Notes under the pieces: generated by a model
Database searches by the model: none
Told to the model about the DNA's origin: nothing
The model's input: the letters and a program-made list of their open reading frames with translations, nothing else
Assembly: GCA_963710535.1 (NCBI GenBank)
Contig: CAVQAW010000003.1
Span: forward strand, 1,240,001-1,304,000
Length of the DNA stretch: 64,000 bases
From: Pelagihabitans sp963710535
GTDB lineage: Bacteria; Bacteroidota; Bacteroidia; Flavobacteriales; Flavobacteriaceae
Direction of reading: 5' to 3'
Made by a program: the position numbers and the translations under genes
Shown: one piece after another, positions 35,345-43,789 of the stretch
Numbering within the stretch: position 1 is the first letter of the stretch
Layout of the letters: every line of letters begins with the position of its first letter

Positions 35345-35881
35345 TTAATTCGTGTATTTGACATCAAAGCGCCCTTGGGTTACGATTATATCTTGTCCAT
35401 TATGCTGCACCACATAACTGAAAGTTCCGGAAAGGATAAATTTTTCATGATCATGGTTTGTAATGACTAAAATGCCAGGTCGACTATCTGATGTTGATAG
35501 GATTTTGGTATCATTATTTATTCCCATTATATGTACAACATTGAATTTGCCTTCCCCTTCAGAACCTAGTGGGTATTCACCTTCCACAATTGCATCTAGT
35601 TTCGATCCCTGAATATTAATGTCCGTTTCTTCACTATTTGAGGAACTAATAACCAAATTGTATTTTCCATTAATTAATTGGTTAAAGGCCGTAAGCCGGT
35701 TTTGACCAATAGTTTTAGGAAGAAAAACTTCACCATCAACTAAACAACCAAAAGTTTGAGCTCCAACCTCTGTAGCTGGAGGCAATTGATCACTCGGGTT
35801 AGTTGAGCCGTCATCATCATTGTTATTGCATGATGCGCCTAGAAATAACAGCCACAGAAGAAAAATGCCTATGGTTTTCAT
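35345..35881 (-). CDS. DUF6252-like lipoprotein
   Basis: Lipoprotein of 178 residues. The start at 35881 gives the signal MKTIGIFLLWLLFLGASC with lipobox Cys18, followed by an Asp/Asn-rich linker. The mature part begins QLPPATEVGAQTFGCLVDGE, the recognisable N-terminus of DUF6252 lipoproteins, and is beta-rich to its end (SGTFSYVVQHNGQDI, GRFDVKYTN). The gene is intact and the function unknown. It is the rightmost intact cargo gene of the element. Confidence 0.8.
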   Translation of the reverse strand: MKTIGIFLLWLLFLGASCNNNDDDGSTNPSDQLPPATEVGAQTFGCLVDGEVFLPKTIGQNRLTAFNQLINGKYNLVISSSNSEETDINIQGSKLDAIVEGEYPLGSEGEGKFNVVHIMGINNDTKILSTSDSRPGILVITNHDHEKFILSGTFSYVVQHNGQDIIVTQGRFDVKYTN

Positions 35882-36626
35882 AAAATTCAATTTAATTATC
35901 AGCAAAATAGTTTTTCAATTATGATTGGTAGTCAATGACAAAATTTTATTTCTAACTAATTCAACACAATGTCCAAACAAGGACTAACACAATGGATTGT
36001 GAAAAATAATAATGACACCACCCAGCTAAATTCGATAAGGTAAAAAACTATGATATACCGTGAAGACCTGACTTTCTAATCCTAGAGATCAGGTGCCCTT
36101 ACCAAATACGGTCTATTGGAAGGGTTCGGAGTAGGGTTTTAGTTTGCTTTTGTTGTAGGAATTAACTAAGTAAATGTAGTATTTTTATTAATACGAAGAG
36201 AAAATAATTGCTACAATTGGACCGATTGTATCAAACCTATTCTGTAAGTCCTGTAGTATTTCTTTCACCTTTATATTAAGGTTTACTCTAAGGAACTTGT
36301 TGTCCTCGATCAACTTACAATCTAAAACCTTCAAACAAGTTGAAACGTCCAAAGATTATAGTGCCCCGAGATGCATGCAGATGCAATTGACACCCCTTGA
36401 CCAATTTGCGGCTTCAATAATAGGTCGCGCCCTATTTCGATTTTAATTGACGCTTATCTTACCGAACGCTATAAAATCGAAACAGGGACCGTGCGCGAAG
36501 TTTTGGCAAGGATTTGGGACCTAATCAAAAACAATTCAATTTATAACTCAATTGTAGTTAACTAGTTTTGGTTTGATCTGATGTCAAATTAAATCAATTA
36601 AAATGGCCATTGGAAAAAGAGCAATT
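35882..36626. other. Gene-poor right end of the element
   Basis: No complete gene. Near 36440-36560 a frame reads ILIDAYLTERYKIETGTVRE, then VLARIWDLIKNNS and a stop, perhaps the tail of a lost gene, which I cannot identify. The rest shows no RNA gene or strong hairpin that I can support. Confidence 0.35.
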
Positions 36627-36648
36627 TGTGTTACCTATGTGTTACCCC
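36627..36648 (+). repeat. Paired GTGTTACC site, right end
   Basis: Same 22 bases as 23956-23977 apart from one C/T change, same orientation, 6 bases before the tRNA terminator hairpin. Presumed integrase arm site at the tRNA end of the element. Confidence 0.6.
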
Positions 36649-36654
36649 AAATGA

Positions 36655-36681
36655 AAAAGCCGACTCCTAAAAGTCGGCTTT
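36655..36681 (-). terminator. tRNA-Leu terminator
   Basis: Stem AGCCGACT / AGTCGGCT with A/T-rich flanks, reading on the minus strand into a T tract immediately after the tRNA 3' end. Identical stem to 23615-23642. Confidence 0.8.
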
Positions 36682-36689
36682 CCCTTGTG

Positions 36690-36771
36690 TACAGGCGGGG
36701 AGACTCGAACTCCCACACCTTGCGGCACTAGATCCTAAGTCTAGCATGTCTACCAATTCCATCACGCCTGC
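36690..36771 (-). tRNA. tRNA-Leu(UAG)
   Basis: Class II tRNA of 82 bases without encoded CCA. On the minus strand the acceptor stem is GCAGGCG with CGCCTGT, the D arm holds TGGTAGAC, the anticodon stem-loop is CTAGA-CTTAGGA-TCTAG with anticodon UAG (complement of 36735-36737), the long variable arm is TGCCGCAAGGTG, and the T arm is GGGAG-TTCGAGT-CTCCC. It is the reconstituted insertion target of the element: its 3' half (36690-36740) comes from the element. Confidence 0.95.
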
Positions 36772-36793
36772 AACTTTCCGTTTTAACGGGATG

Positions 36794-36801
36794 CAAATAT
36801 A
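36794..36801 (-). promoter_or_regulatory. -7 box of the tRNA-Leu promoter
   Basis: On the minus strand TATATTTG matches the Bacteroidota TAnnTTTG -7 element, 23 bases upstream of the tRNA 5' end. The -33 region is T-rich without a perfect TTG. Confidence 0.5.
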
Positions 36802-36881
36802 AGGCAAAAAATCAATTTAGAAATAGCTGTCGTTTAAAAAGTTCTTTTAGTAAATTTAGCCCATATACCAAACCTTTACGG

Positions 36882-38270
36882 ATGCAGCAGATTACCGAAT
36901 ACATTGCCCAAAACCAACGAAGATTTATCAACGAACTCATCGAACTGCTGAAAATCCCATCCGTAAGTGCAGATCCCGCTTTTACCCACGACGTTTTGCA
37001 GACCGCGGAAGCCGTGAAAACAGCCCTGGAACAGGCCGGATGCGATATCGTGGAAATCCATGAAACCGACGGCTACCCGATCGTCTACGGCGAAAAAATA
37101 ATCGATACAAACCTGCCCACCATCCTGGTTTACGGCCACTACGACGTACAGCCGGCCGACCCGATCAATCTTTGGAATTCCCCCCCCTTCGAGCCTGTGG
37201 TCAAGACCACCGACATCCATCCTGAAGGTGCGATTTTCGCCAGGGGTTCCTGTGACGACAAAGGGCAGATGTACATGCACGTCAAAGCCCTCGAATTTAT
37301 GGTGAAGACCGACCAGCTGCCCTGCAACGTGAAATTCATGATCGAGGGCGAAGAGGAAGTGGGCAGCAAGAATTTGGCCACCTATGTGGCAGCGAACAAA
37401 GAAAAACTGGCCAATGACATCATCCTGATCTCAGACACCGGTATGATCGCCAACGATGTTCCCTCCATTACCACGGGACTGCGCGGATTGAGTTATGTGG
37501 AAGTGGAAGTGACCGGCCCCAACCGGGATGTGCATTCCGGACTGTATGGCGGAGCGGTCGCTAACCCCATCAATGTTCTGGCCAAGATGATCGCAGCGCT
37601 TCATGACGAAAACAACCATGTGACCATCCCTGGGTTTTATGATAAAGTGGAGGAACTGTCGGCCGAGGAACGGGCCGAGATGGCCAAGGCACCATTTAGC
37701 TTGGAAGCCTACCAAAAAGAACTGGACATCGATTCGGTCTATGGGGAAAAGGGCTATACCACGAATGAACGGAACGCCATACGCCCCACTTTGGACGTGA
37801 ACGGTATCTGGGGTGGATATATCGGGGAAGGCGCCAAAACGGTGATCGCGAGCAAGGCCTATGCCAAAATTTCCATGCGGCTGGTACCCCATCAAGAATG
37901 GCACGAAATCACCACCCTTTTCACCGATTATTTTTTAAGCCTTGCCCCCAAAGGCGTTAAGGTAAAAGTGACTCCCCACCATGGCGGACAAGGGTACGTG
38001 ACCCCGATCGATCACTTGAGCTACAAGGCCGCCGCCAAGGCCTATGAAACCACCTTTGGAAAAAAACCCATCCCGCAACGCAGCGGCGGTAGCATCCCTA
38101 TCGTTTCGCTCTTTGAAAAGGAACTCCACAGCAAGACCGTTTTGATGGGCTTCGGACTCGATAGCGACGCGATCCATTCGCCCAATGAGCATTTTGGGAT
38201 CTGGAACTTTTTAAAGGGCATAGAGACCATTCCTTATTTCTACCAATATTTTACCGAATTGAGCCGCTGA
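36882..38270 (+). CDS. M20-family dipeptidase
   Basis: Cytosolic metallopeptidase of 462 residues that hydrolyses dipeptides, close to the CNDP/carnosinase-type branch. Binuclear zinc ligands are evident: His in LVYGHYDVQPADP, the bridging Asp in ARGSCDDKGQ, the catalytic Glu in IEGEEEVGS, Asp in LISDTGM and the C-terminal His in SPNEHFGIWN. The dimerisation (lid) domain lies at about 190-350. No signal peptide. It starts 111 bases beyond the divergent tRNA-Leu, on the native chromosome side of the element. Confidence 0.93.
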   Translation: MQQITEYIAQNQRRFINELIELLKIPSVSADPAFTHDVLQTAEAVKTALEQAGCDIVEIHETDGYPIVYGEKIIDTNLPTILVYGHYDVQPADPINLWNSPPFEPVVKTTDIHPEGAIFARGSCDDKGQMYMHVKALEFMVKTDQLPCNVKFMIEGEEEVGSKNLATYVAANKEKLANDIILISDTGMIANDVPSITTGLRGLSYVEVEVTGPNRDVHSGLYGGAVANPINVLAKMIAALHDENNHVTIPGFYDKVEELSAEERAEMAKAPFSLEAYQKELDIDSVYGEKGYTTNERNAIRPTLDVNGIWGGYIGEGAKTVIASKAYAKISMRLVPHQEWHEITTLFTDYFLSLAPKGVKVKVTPHHGGQGYVTPIDHLSYKAAAKAYETTFGKKPIPQRSGGSIPIVSLFEKELHSKTVLMGFGLDSDAIHSPNEHFGIWNFLKGIETIPYFYQYFTELSR

Positions 38271-38289
38271 ATCCAAAGTTGCTTGGTCT

Positions 38290-38408
38290 TGGGGCGTTTC
38301 CCTTTCAACGAGCTGCCATCAGAAACGCCATACGAACGGGGCCGGGCTTTGCGTTGCAAGTCCTCCCGCCCTTCCGGCGCTCCGGGCTTTACACTCCAAT
38401 CCCTAACG
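38290..38408 (+). repeat. GC-rich intergenic repeat with two GGGCTTT units
   Basis: The segment has an internal near-repeat, CCGGGCTTTGCGTTGCAAGTCC and later CCGGGCTTTACACTCCAATC, separated by a GC-rich hairpin-prone spacer (CCCGCCCTTCCGGCGCTCC). Intergenic elements of this style recur in Bacteroidota genomes, as I recall, but only one copy is seen in this window. Confidence 0.4.
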
Positions 38409-38423
38409 CAAAATAATTTTTAC

Positions 38424-38465
38424 TCTACATTTGTAGAATTAAAATATTTGTTCTATGTTTGTAGA
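38424..38465 (+). promoter_or_regulatory. BlaI-type operator pair overlapping the promoter
   Basis: Two dyads: TCTACA-TT-TGTAGA (38424-38437) and TCTATG-TT-TGTAGA (38452-38465), carrying the TACA/TGTA half-sites bound by BlaI/MecI repressors. A Bacteroidota promoter is embedded in them: -33 TTG at 38431-38433 within the first, and -7 TATGTTTG at 38454-38461 within the second, spaced 20 bases. Repressor binding would cover both promoter elements, giving autoregulation of the blaI-blaR1-like operon. Confidence 0.7.
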
Positions 38466-38478
38466 GCAATATCTAAAA

Positions 38479-38853
38479 ATGGAGCAGATGCAGTTGTCAA
38501 AATCGGAGGAAGAGTTGATGAATTTTCTTTGGAAGCATAAGAAGGCTTTCATGAAAGACCTTCTGGATGCATACCCAGAACCCAAGCCTGCCACCACTAC
38601 CATTGCCACCCTTTTAAAACGCATGCAAGACAAAGGTTTTGTGGCTTATAAAAGCTTGGGCAGATCCCGCGAATATTATCCGCTGGTCAAGAAAAAGGAT
38701 TATTTCTCAAAACACGTCAACGGACTCATCAAAAACTTTTTCAATGATAGTCCGGCGCAATTTGCGTCTTTCTTTGCCCAGGAGACCGACCTGAGCAAAA
38801 CGGAACTCGAAGCGTTGAAAGAACTCATCGATAGCGAACTTAAAAAAAGATAA
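38479..38853 (+). CDS. BlaI/MecI/CopY-family transcriptional repressor
   Basis: Winged-helix repressor of about 124 residues. ATG 38479 is chosen because the earlier ATG at 38455 lies inside the -7 box and operator. The N-terminal DNA-binding domain is QLSKSEEELMNFLWKHKKAF then TTTIATLLKRMQDKGFVAYK; the C-terminal part forms the dimer helices (LSKTELEALKELIDSELKK). Its cleavage or release is normally triggered by the M56 protease encoded next. The stop codon overlaps the following ATG (TAATG), so the two are translationally coupled. No beta-lactamase is nearby. Confidence 0.9.
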   Translation: MEQMQLSKSEEELMNFLWKHKKAFMKDLLDAYPEPKPATTTIATLLKRMQDKGFVAYKSLGRSREYYPLVKKKDYFSKHVNGLIKNFFNDSPAQFASFFAQETDLSKTELEALKELIDSELKKR

Positions 38854-40709
38854 TGATGTTGGAATATCTTTTAAAATCCGGAGCCTGCTTGACCATTTTG
38901 GTCCTATTCTATAAACTACTCTTGGAACGGGAGAGCATTCATGTTTTTAAACGCTATTACCTATTGGCCGCACTGGCGCTTTCCTTTGTAATTCCGTCAA
39001 TTGCTTTTACGGAATATGTTGAAATTTCCCCTGTTACCGAAGTTTTTGTCAATCCGGCAACGTCGGTAAACTCAGTTGCTGTCGATCGGGTCGAGCCGGT
39101 TGGCGATAGGGTTCAAACAATCCTTCCCCTCTTGCTTTGGACGATTTATGGTTTGGGTATTCTACTTTTTGGTTTTAAGTTCTTAAAAAACCTAGGTCGT
39201 ATCATCCAAAGAATACGTAAAAATCCAAAGTTCAAGGTCAATTCGATCACCAATGTGCTATTGAACGAACGCATCGCCCCGCATACCTTTTTCAGCTATA
39301 TCTTTTTGAATCGGGAAAACTTTGAAAAAAAGGAGATTCCCCAGGCCGTATTGCTTCATGAAGAAACACATGCCAGACAAAAACACAGCCTTGACGTGCT
39401 TCTTATCGAGTTGCTACAGCTGGTCTTTTGGTTCAATCCCTTGATCTATTTTATAAAACGGTACATCAAACTAAATCACGAATTTTTAGCGGACCAAGCT
39501 GTTGTTGACCATGGCGTGGAAACCGCCACTTATCAGAATATTCTTTTGGCATTCTCATCAAATGCGGCAGTTCCTCAATTTTCAAATTCAATCAATTATT
39601 CATCAATCAAAAAACGTTTTACAGTCATGAAAAAAAGAACATCGAAAAAAGCGATCTTGCTCAGGAGTTTTTTATTGCTTCCACTGGTTTCCTTCCTATT
39701 GTATGGATTCAGTGAAACCGTCATTGTCCAGAAAGAAGCTTATCTTCTTGAAGCGAGGGTCCCATCCAAAGTGGTGGAAAATAAGATCATGGCATCCCCG
39801 GAGCAACGACATGATGCGCTCCCTTTTCCCGTATTTGATTTGAAGACCGAAATGATTCGAATCGAGATCGATAAAAAAGGAACAATTCGGTCTGAGGGGA
39901 ATTCCTTGACGATTGAATCACTTCCCACATTTCTAAAAAAATACAACGCCGAACTTTCGAAGGAAGAACGGGAAAAATCGGTGCGCGCCATAATCAAGGT
40001 GGCCGATAATACCCCGAAGACGATCATAGATCAAGTAGAACAGCTTCTAGTCGCATACGGTGTGGCCCAAATAAATATTGAGGGACCGATGACTTCGTCG
40101 CTGCCCCAAGACGGTGCCTCCGAAGATCAGATCAAGGAATACAATGCCATCGTCAAAAGAATCAACGCCCAACCCGAAAACAGAAGGATCTACAAAAAGA
40201 AAGAGGTTGAACGGCTCGAATATATTTTCGGCTTGATGTCGGCGCAGCAAAAGCAAAATGCCGAGCCCTTTCCCGACTTTCCGCCCATGCCCGAACCCCC
40301 GCCAGCGCCGAAAGAAGCGATGGCACCGCAGGCCATACGCGCCCCTGAACAGCCGGTAGGCATCAGACTTAGGACGGCCCCGGTGGCGCCCGAAGTACCG
40401 GATGCCCCTGAAGTTCCCGAAATTGAAGAACCGGTCATTATTCATGTGGAAGAAATAGAGGAAGTGGAAGCGCCAGAAGCGCCCGAGCCACCGGAATCCC
40501 CTGAGCCTCCCATGTCGCCCTTAGATCACGTGATCGAAATGGCCAAGGCAGACGCCACCTTTTATTATGAAGGCAAAAAAATAAGTTCGGACAAGGCCAT
40601 CGAAATTCTCAAGAAAAATGAAAGTGTCAACATCGATATCAATGGAAAAGATGGCAAGAAGCCTGTGGTGAAGTTATCCAAAGACCCCTCTGTGATCGAA
40701 AACAGATAA
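38853..40709 (+). CDS. BlaR1-like M56 membrane metalloprotease with proline-rich tail
   Basis: Integral membrane signal-transducing protease of 618 residues. Helices lie at about 5-20, 35-55, 88-112 and 265-285. The zinc site is HEETH within AVLLHEETHARQKHSLDVLL, with a downstream Glu in KLNHEFLADQAV. The extracytoplasmic C-terminal region of about 330 residues has no penicillin-binding motif. It holds two small alpha/beta segments (IRIEIDKKGTIRSEGNSLTI, DATFYYEGKKISSDKAIEIL) that flank a Pro/Glu-rich stretch at about 475-560 (PPMPEPPPAPKEA, EAPEAPEPPESPEPP). The signal is therefore probably not a beta-lactam. It acts on the repressor encoded upstream. Confidence 0.88.
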   Translation: MMLEYLLKSGACLTILVLFYKLLLERESIHVFKRYYLLAALALSFVIPSIAFTEYVEISPVTEVFVNPATSVNSVAVDRVEPVGDRVQTILPLLLWTIYGLGILLFGFKFLKNLGRIIQRIRKNPKFKVNSITNVLLNERIAPHTFFSYIFLNRENFEKKEIPQAVLLHEETHARQKHSLDVLLIELLQLVFWFNPLIYFIKRYIKLNHEFLADQAVVDHGVETATYQNILLAFSSNAAVPQFSNSINYSSIKKRFTVMKKRTSKKAILLRSFLLLPLVSFLLYGFSETVIVQKEAYLLEARVPSKVVENKIMASPEQRHDALPFPVFDLKTEMIRIEIDKKGTIRSEGNSLTIESLPTFLKKYNAELSKEEREKSVRAIIKVADNTPKTIIDQVEQLLVAYGVAQINIEGPMTSSLPQDGASEDQIKEYNAIVKRINAQPENRRIYKKKEVERLEYIFGLMSAQQKQNAEPFPDFPPMPEPPPAPKEAMAPQAIRAPEQPVGIRLRTAPVAPEVPDAPEVPEIEEPVIIHVEEIEEVEAPEAPEPPESPEPPMSPLDHVIEMAKADATFYYEGKKISSDKAIEILKKNESVNIDINGKDGKKPVVKLSKDPSVIENR

Positions 40710-40730
40710 AAAACACCTTATTTGTGTTAA

Positions 40731-40757
40731 AGCCTTCCTTTCGAAGGCTTTTTTTGT
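40731..40757 (+). terminator. Intrinsic terminator after the BlaR1-like gene
   Basis: AAGCCTTC / GAAGGCTT stem, 5-base loop, then a run of T residues, 22 bases after the stop codon. Confidence 0.88.
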
Positions 40758-40818
40758 AACAAAACCCCGAAGAACACGTTCTAATAGTCTATAAGAACAT
40801 CAATCAAATCAGAACACT

Positions 40819-41922
40819 ATGTTACAAAACTTTTTTATCCTCTGCTCGGGGTCGGATGCCTCATTGTTAAAATCCTGTTCGGAAGGCGAACGCAACAAAT
40901 ATGCAGGTATCGGGGCCACGGTCTTTTTTACCGCAGTCATGGCTTTTATCGCGGGCAGCTATGCCCTATATACCGTATTCGATAATGTATACACGGCCGT
41001 TCTTTTCGGTTTGATCTGGGGCCTCTTGATCTTTAACCTCGACCGTTTTATCGTATCGACCATCAAAAAAAGGAACAGTTTTGGAAACGAATTGCTACAG
41101 GCAAGTCCACGTATCGCACTGGCCATCATCATCGCCGTGGTCATCTCCAAGCCCTTGGAAATGAAAATTTTTGAGAAAGAGATCAATCAGGTGCTGCTGG
41201 AACAAAAAAACGAACTCACTTTGGCCAACAAGGCACAACTGGCGCAGCAATATACCCCTACCCTCGAAAAATTGAACCAGGACATCACCGCCCTTAAGAG
41301 CGAAATCGCAGTCAGGGAAACGGAGACCAATGCACTTTATGATACCTATATTTCGGAGGCCGAGGGAACGGCCGGCACAAAATTGTTGGGCAAGGGCCCG
41401 GTGTACAAAGAAAAAAGGGAGAAACACGATGCGGCCCTGGCCGAACTGAATCAATTGAAACAGGTCAATGCCGAAAAAATCACGGGAATCGAAACCCAGA
41501 TCGCGGCCTTGAACGACGAATATGCCACTGTGGTCAAAGAATCCCAACCCATCATCGACGGTTTTGACGGACTCATGGCGCGCATCAATGCGCTTGGGGA
41601 ACTGGCATGGTTTCCTTCCTTCTTCATTTTTTTGCTGTTCCTCGCCATCGAAACCTCTCCCATCATCGCCAAATTGCTGGCCCCAAAAGGGGAATACGAT
41701 CTAAAACTGGAAGATCAGGAAACCACTGTACAGACCTGGGTGACCCAAAAGGTACGGCAGCGCGAAAAAATCTTGGCCACCGATACCGTGCTGAACGAGA
41801 AGATCTATGGCGAAATCGCTGAAGAAGAAGCGGTGTATGCCTACAAAAAGCAGAAGGCGGAAGAACTTTTACGACTGCAGGCCGATGCTTTTCATGATCT
41901 GCAGGTGAAAAGCATATCTTAA
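40819..41922 (+). CDS. DUF4407 membrane protein
   Basis: Membrane protein of 367 residues. Four helices: about 30-50 (ATVFFTAVMAFIAGSYALYT), 58-75 (AVLFGLIWGLLIFNLDRFIV), 95-112 (IALAIIIAVVISKPLEM) and 262-285 (WFPSFFIFLLFLAIETSPII). A long coiled-coil segment (about 120-250) separates helices 3 and 4, and a cytosolic coiled coil follows. The N-terminus MLQNFFILCSGSDASLLKSC is diagnostic of DUF4407. The function is unknown. A single gene flanked by a terminator upstream and a convergent gene downstream. Confidence 0.88.
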   Translation: MLQNFFILCSGSDASLLKSCSEGERNKYAGIGATVFFTAVMAFIAGSYALYTVFDNVYTAVLFGLIWGLLIFNLDRFIVSTIKKRNSFGNELLQASPRIALAIIIAVVISKPLEMKIFEKEINQVLLEQKNELTLANKAQLAQQYTPTLEKLNQDITALKSEIAVRETETNALYDTYISEAEGTAGTKLLGKGPVYKEKREKHDAALAELNQLKQVNAEKITGIETQIAALNDEYATVVKESQPIIDGFDGLMARINALGELAWFPSFFIFLLFLAIETSPIIAKLLAPKGEYDLKLEDQETTVQTWVTQKVRQREKILATDTVLNEKIYGEIAEEEAVYAYKKQKAEELLRLQADAFHDLQVKSIS

Positions 41923-41979
41923 CGGACATATTTGACCTGGCGCACTTTTTGTCTTCACCTCGGTGACCGAATTGAAAGT

Positions 41980-43752
41980 CTATTCAACAATTTGCATTTT
42001 CTTCAACAGGAAGGAGGCATTCATGTTGTGGCAAATACCCTTTTTGAAGGTATAGTCAAAATAGAGTTCATCGTCCCGAATCTCGGCATCAAAATAATGA
42101 TTTTCAATCCGGGGGAGTTCTTCAGCCGCGGCGCAAAGGCTCAAATCATGGGTAGCGATGATGCCTGTTGCTTTTGAAGCGACCAATTTTTCTATGAATT
42201 TCCGCGATCCCTTTGCCTTGTCGGTACTGTTGGTGCCCTTCAATATTTCATCGAGCACCACAAAATAGGGGCCATTTTGAATTTCATCGATGATGAATTT
42301 CAACCGCTTCAGTTCGGAAAAGAAATACGATTCGGCATCGGCCATGGAGTCGGCAGCGCGCATGCTGGTGATCAGCTTTATCGGCGTATATTCAAAAGTT
42401 TCTGCACACACGGGGAGCCCGATATTGGCCATAACGATCTGCAGCGATACGGTGCGCAGGAAGGTACTTTTTCCCGCCATGTTCGCCCCGGTGATAATGA
42501 AAAACTGCTCCTTATCGATCTTATAATCGTTCTGCACCCGTTTTTCCGGGTCCAATAATGGATGGGCCGCCCCCTTCGCAGAAATGACCGAATTTTTCCC
42601 GTTCAGTTCGGGAAAAGCATACTGCGGATGATTGAACGCAAAATTGCCCAGAGCATTGTAGGCATCAAAGTAAGCGATGGTCTTGAACCAAATTTCAACC
42701 GAACTTCCGTAGCTTTTGATCCAATTTTCGATTTCCCTCGCATGTTGCAGGCTCCTTAAAAAGAACCCGTTGGCAAAAATGAGATAAAGGAGATTGTTGT
42801 TTTTGTCCAAGGCGTTCAAAAGCGTCGAGAAATCCTTGATTTTTGAAGAGGTCTTTTTACCTTCCCCTACCAGTTGCCCCTGCAAGTTTTGCAGCAATAC
42901 CGACTTGAAATCGGTATTCTCAACAATTTCAAGCAGTTGGTTGTATTGTCCAAATGTATGCTGTATCTGGGTCGCGTCGGCCGTGAGCTTCCCTATTTTC
43001 CTGGTAAAGATCGAAGTCAGCCCCAGGCCCAACAACAACCAGCATATCAATAACGATTCAGGAAAAAAATCCATAAAGTACAGCGCAAAACAAAGGATGG
43101 AGGCCACCGAATACCCTAAGGGCAGATAGCGCATGGCCCCGGGCACAAAAGGTCGGTACCCCCGCAACCATTTACCGATGGTTTCCGTACCGATTTCGGT
43201 TTTCGCCATTCCAGCCAAGGCGGAAAAATTCTGGCGCCATTCCGGCATCCGGGAGAGCTCCCTTATCGAAGCTTGCTTTTCCATTATGTCCTGGATGCTG
43301 TTTTCGAGCAGCATGCCCACGAACACTTCTTGGCCATCTTTTAGGGCCGTACGATTGGCATATTGATAAAAGGATCCCGGCCCGAATAGATCGATGTCTC
43401 CACTAAAAAAGTGTTTGGTATCCTTATATTCATTTCCCTCGGGCCGATGGCCAAATTTTCGTTCCAGGATAGCGATTTCATCGGTGTTGATCTGGCGAAG
43501 CGCGTTCAACTTATCGCGCTGTTGTTGCAAATTGGCATGCCTTGAAAGGAGAAAGAGAAAAGCCACCAGGGCCGCGATTCCCGTGGCCAACATCAATTGG
43601 GCGTTCGACCTGAAGAAGTAAATCCCTGCGATGGCCATTGAAAATACCATGAAACGCAACAGACTGGAGACCCAGAGTTTTTTTTGCACTCGGGCCGATT
43701 TTATGTGGCAATGCTCTAGCTGTTGTCGATAAAAAAGAAGGGGTTCCACCAT
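41980..43752 (-). CDS. Membrane-anchored MutS-family ATPase
   Basis: Protein of 590 residues; the start at ATG 43752 is chosen over TTG 43779. The C-terminal ABC-type ATPase matches MutS domain V: Walker A ITGANMAGKSTFLRTVSLQI, RAADSMADAESYFFSELKRL, Walker B YFVVLDEILKGTNS and ATHDLSL. A clamp/core-like helical region covers about 215-400. The mismatch-recognition domains I-III of MutS are absent. Instead there are hydrophobic helices at about 35-80 (FMVFSMAIAGIYFF, ATGIAALVAFLFLL) and about 195-235 (VASILCFALYFMDFFPESLL). Mismatch repair is unlikely to be its role; the family is widespread in Bacteroidota and uncharacterised as far as I know. Confidence 0.85.
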   Translation of the reverse strand: MVEPLLFYRQQLEHCHIKSARVQKKLWVSSLLRFMVFSMAIAGIYFFRSNAQLMLATGIAALVAFLFLLSRHANLQQQRDKLNALRQINTDEIAILERKFGHRPEGNEYKDTKHFFSGDIDLFGPGSFYQYANRTALKDGQEVFVGMLLENSIQDIMEKQASIRELSRMPEWRQNFSALAGMAKTEIGTETIGKWLRGYRPFVPGAMRYLPLGYSVASILCFALYFMDFFPESLLICWLLLGLGLTSIFTRKIGKLTADATQIQHTFGQYNQLLEIVENTDFKSVLLQNLQGQLVGEGKKTSSKIKDFSTLLNALDKNNNLLYLIFANGFFLRSLQHAREIENWIKSYGSSVEIWFKTIAYFDAYNALGNFAFNHPQYAFPELNGKNSVISAKGAAHPLLDPEKRVQNDYKIDKEQFFIITGANMAGKSTFLRTVSLQIVMANIGLPVCAETFEYTPIKLITSMRAADSMADAESYFFSELKRLKFIIDEIQNGPYFVVLDEILKGTNSTDKAKGSRKFIEKLVASKATGIIATHDLSLCAAAEELPRIENHYFDAEIRDDELYFDYTFKKGICHNMNASFLLKKMQIVE

Positions 43753-43789
43753 ATGGGGTTCTGGACTTTTCGTCTGCAAAGATATGCCC

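Larger units (their letters stand above)
23851..36713. mobile_element. Integrative element in tRNA-Leu(UAG), about 12.9 kb
   Basis: Bounded by a displaced tRNA-Leu 3' fragment on the left and the reconstituted tRNA-Leu on the right. It carries a tyrosine integrase beside the left end and visibly more AT-rich DNA than its surroundings. Cargo: an intact lipoprotein/serine protease pair, a decayed inverted second copy, small lipoproteins, pieces of a PD-(D/E)XK nuclease, a primase, a carboxylesterase and a secreted protein. No conjugation or phage structural genes are visible, and the only replication-type gene is a decayed primase. The element is probably no longer self-transferable. Confidence 0.82.

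Noticed and set aside
38455..38478. ATG 38455 as the start of the BlaI-like repressor.
   Set aside because: It lies inside the -7 box and the second operator dyad; ATG 38479 leaves room for a transcript leader.
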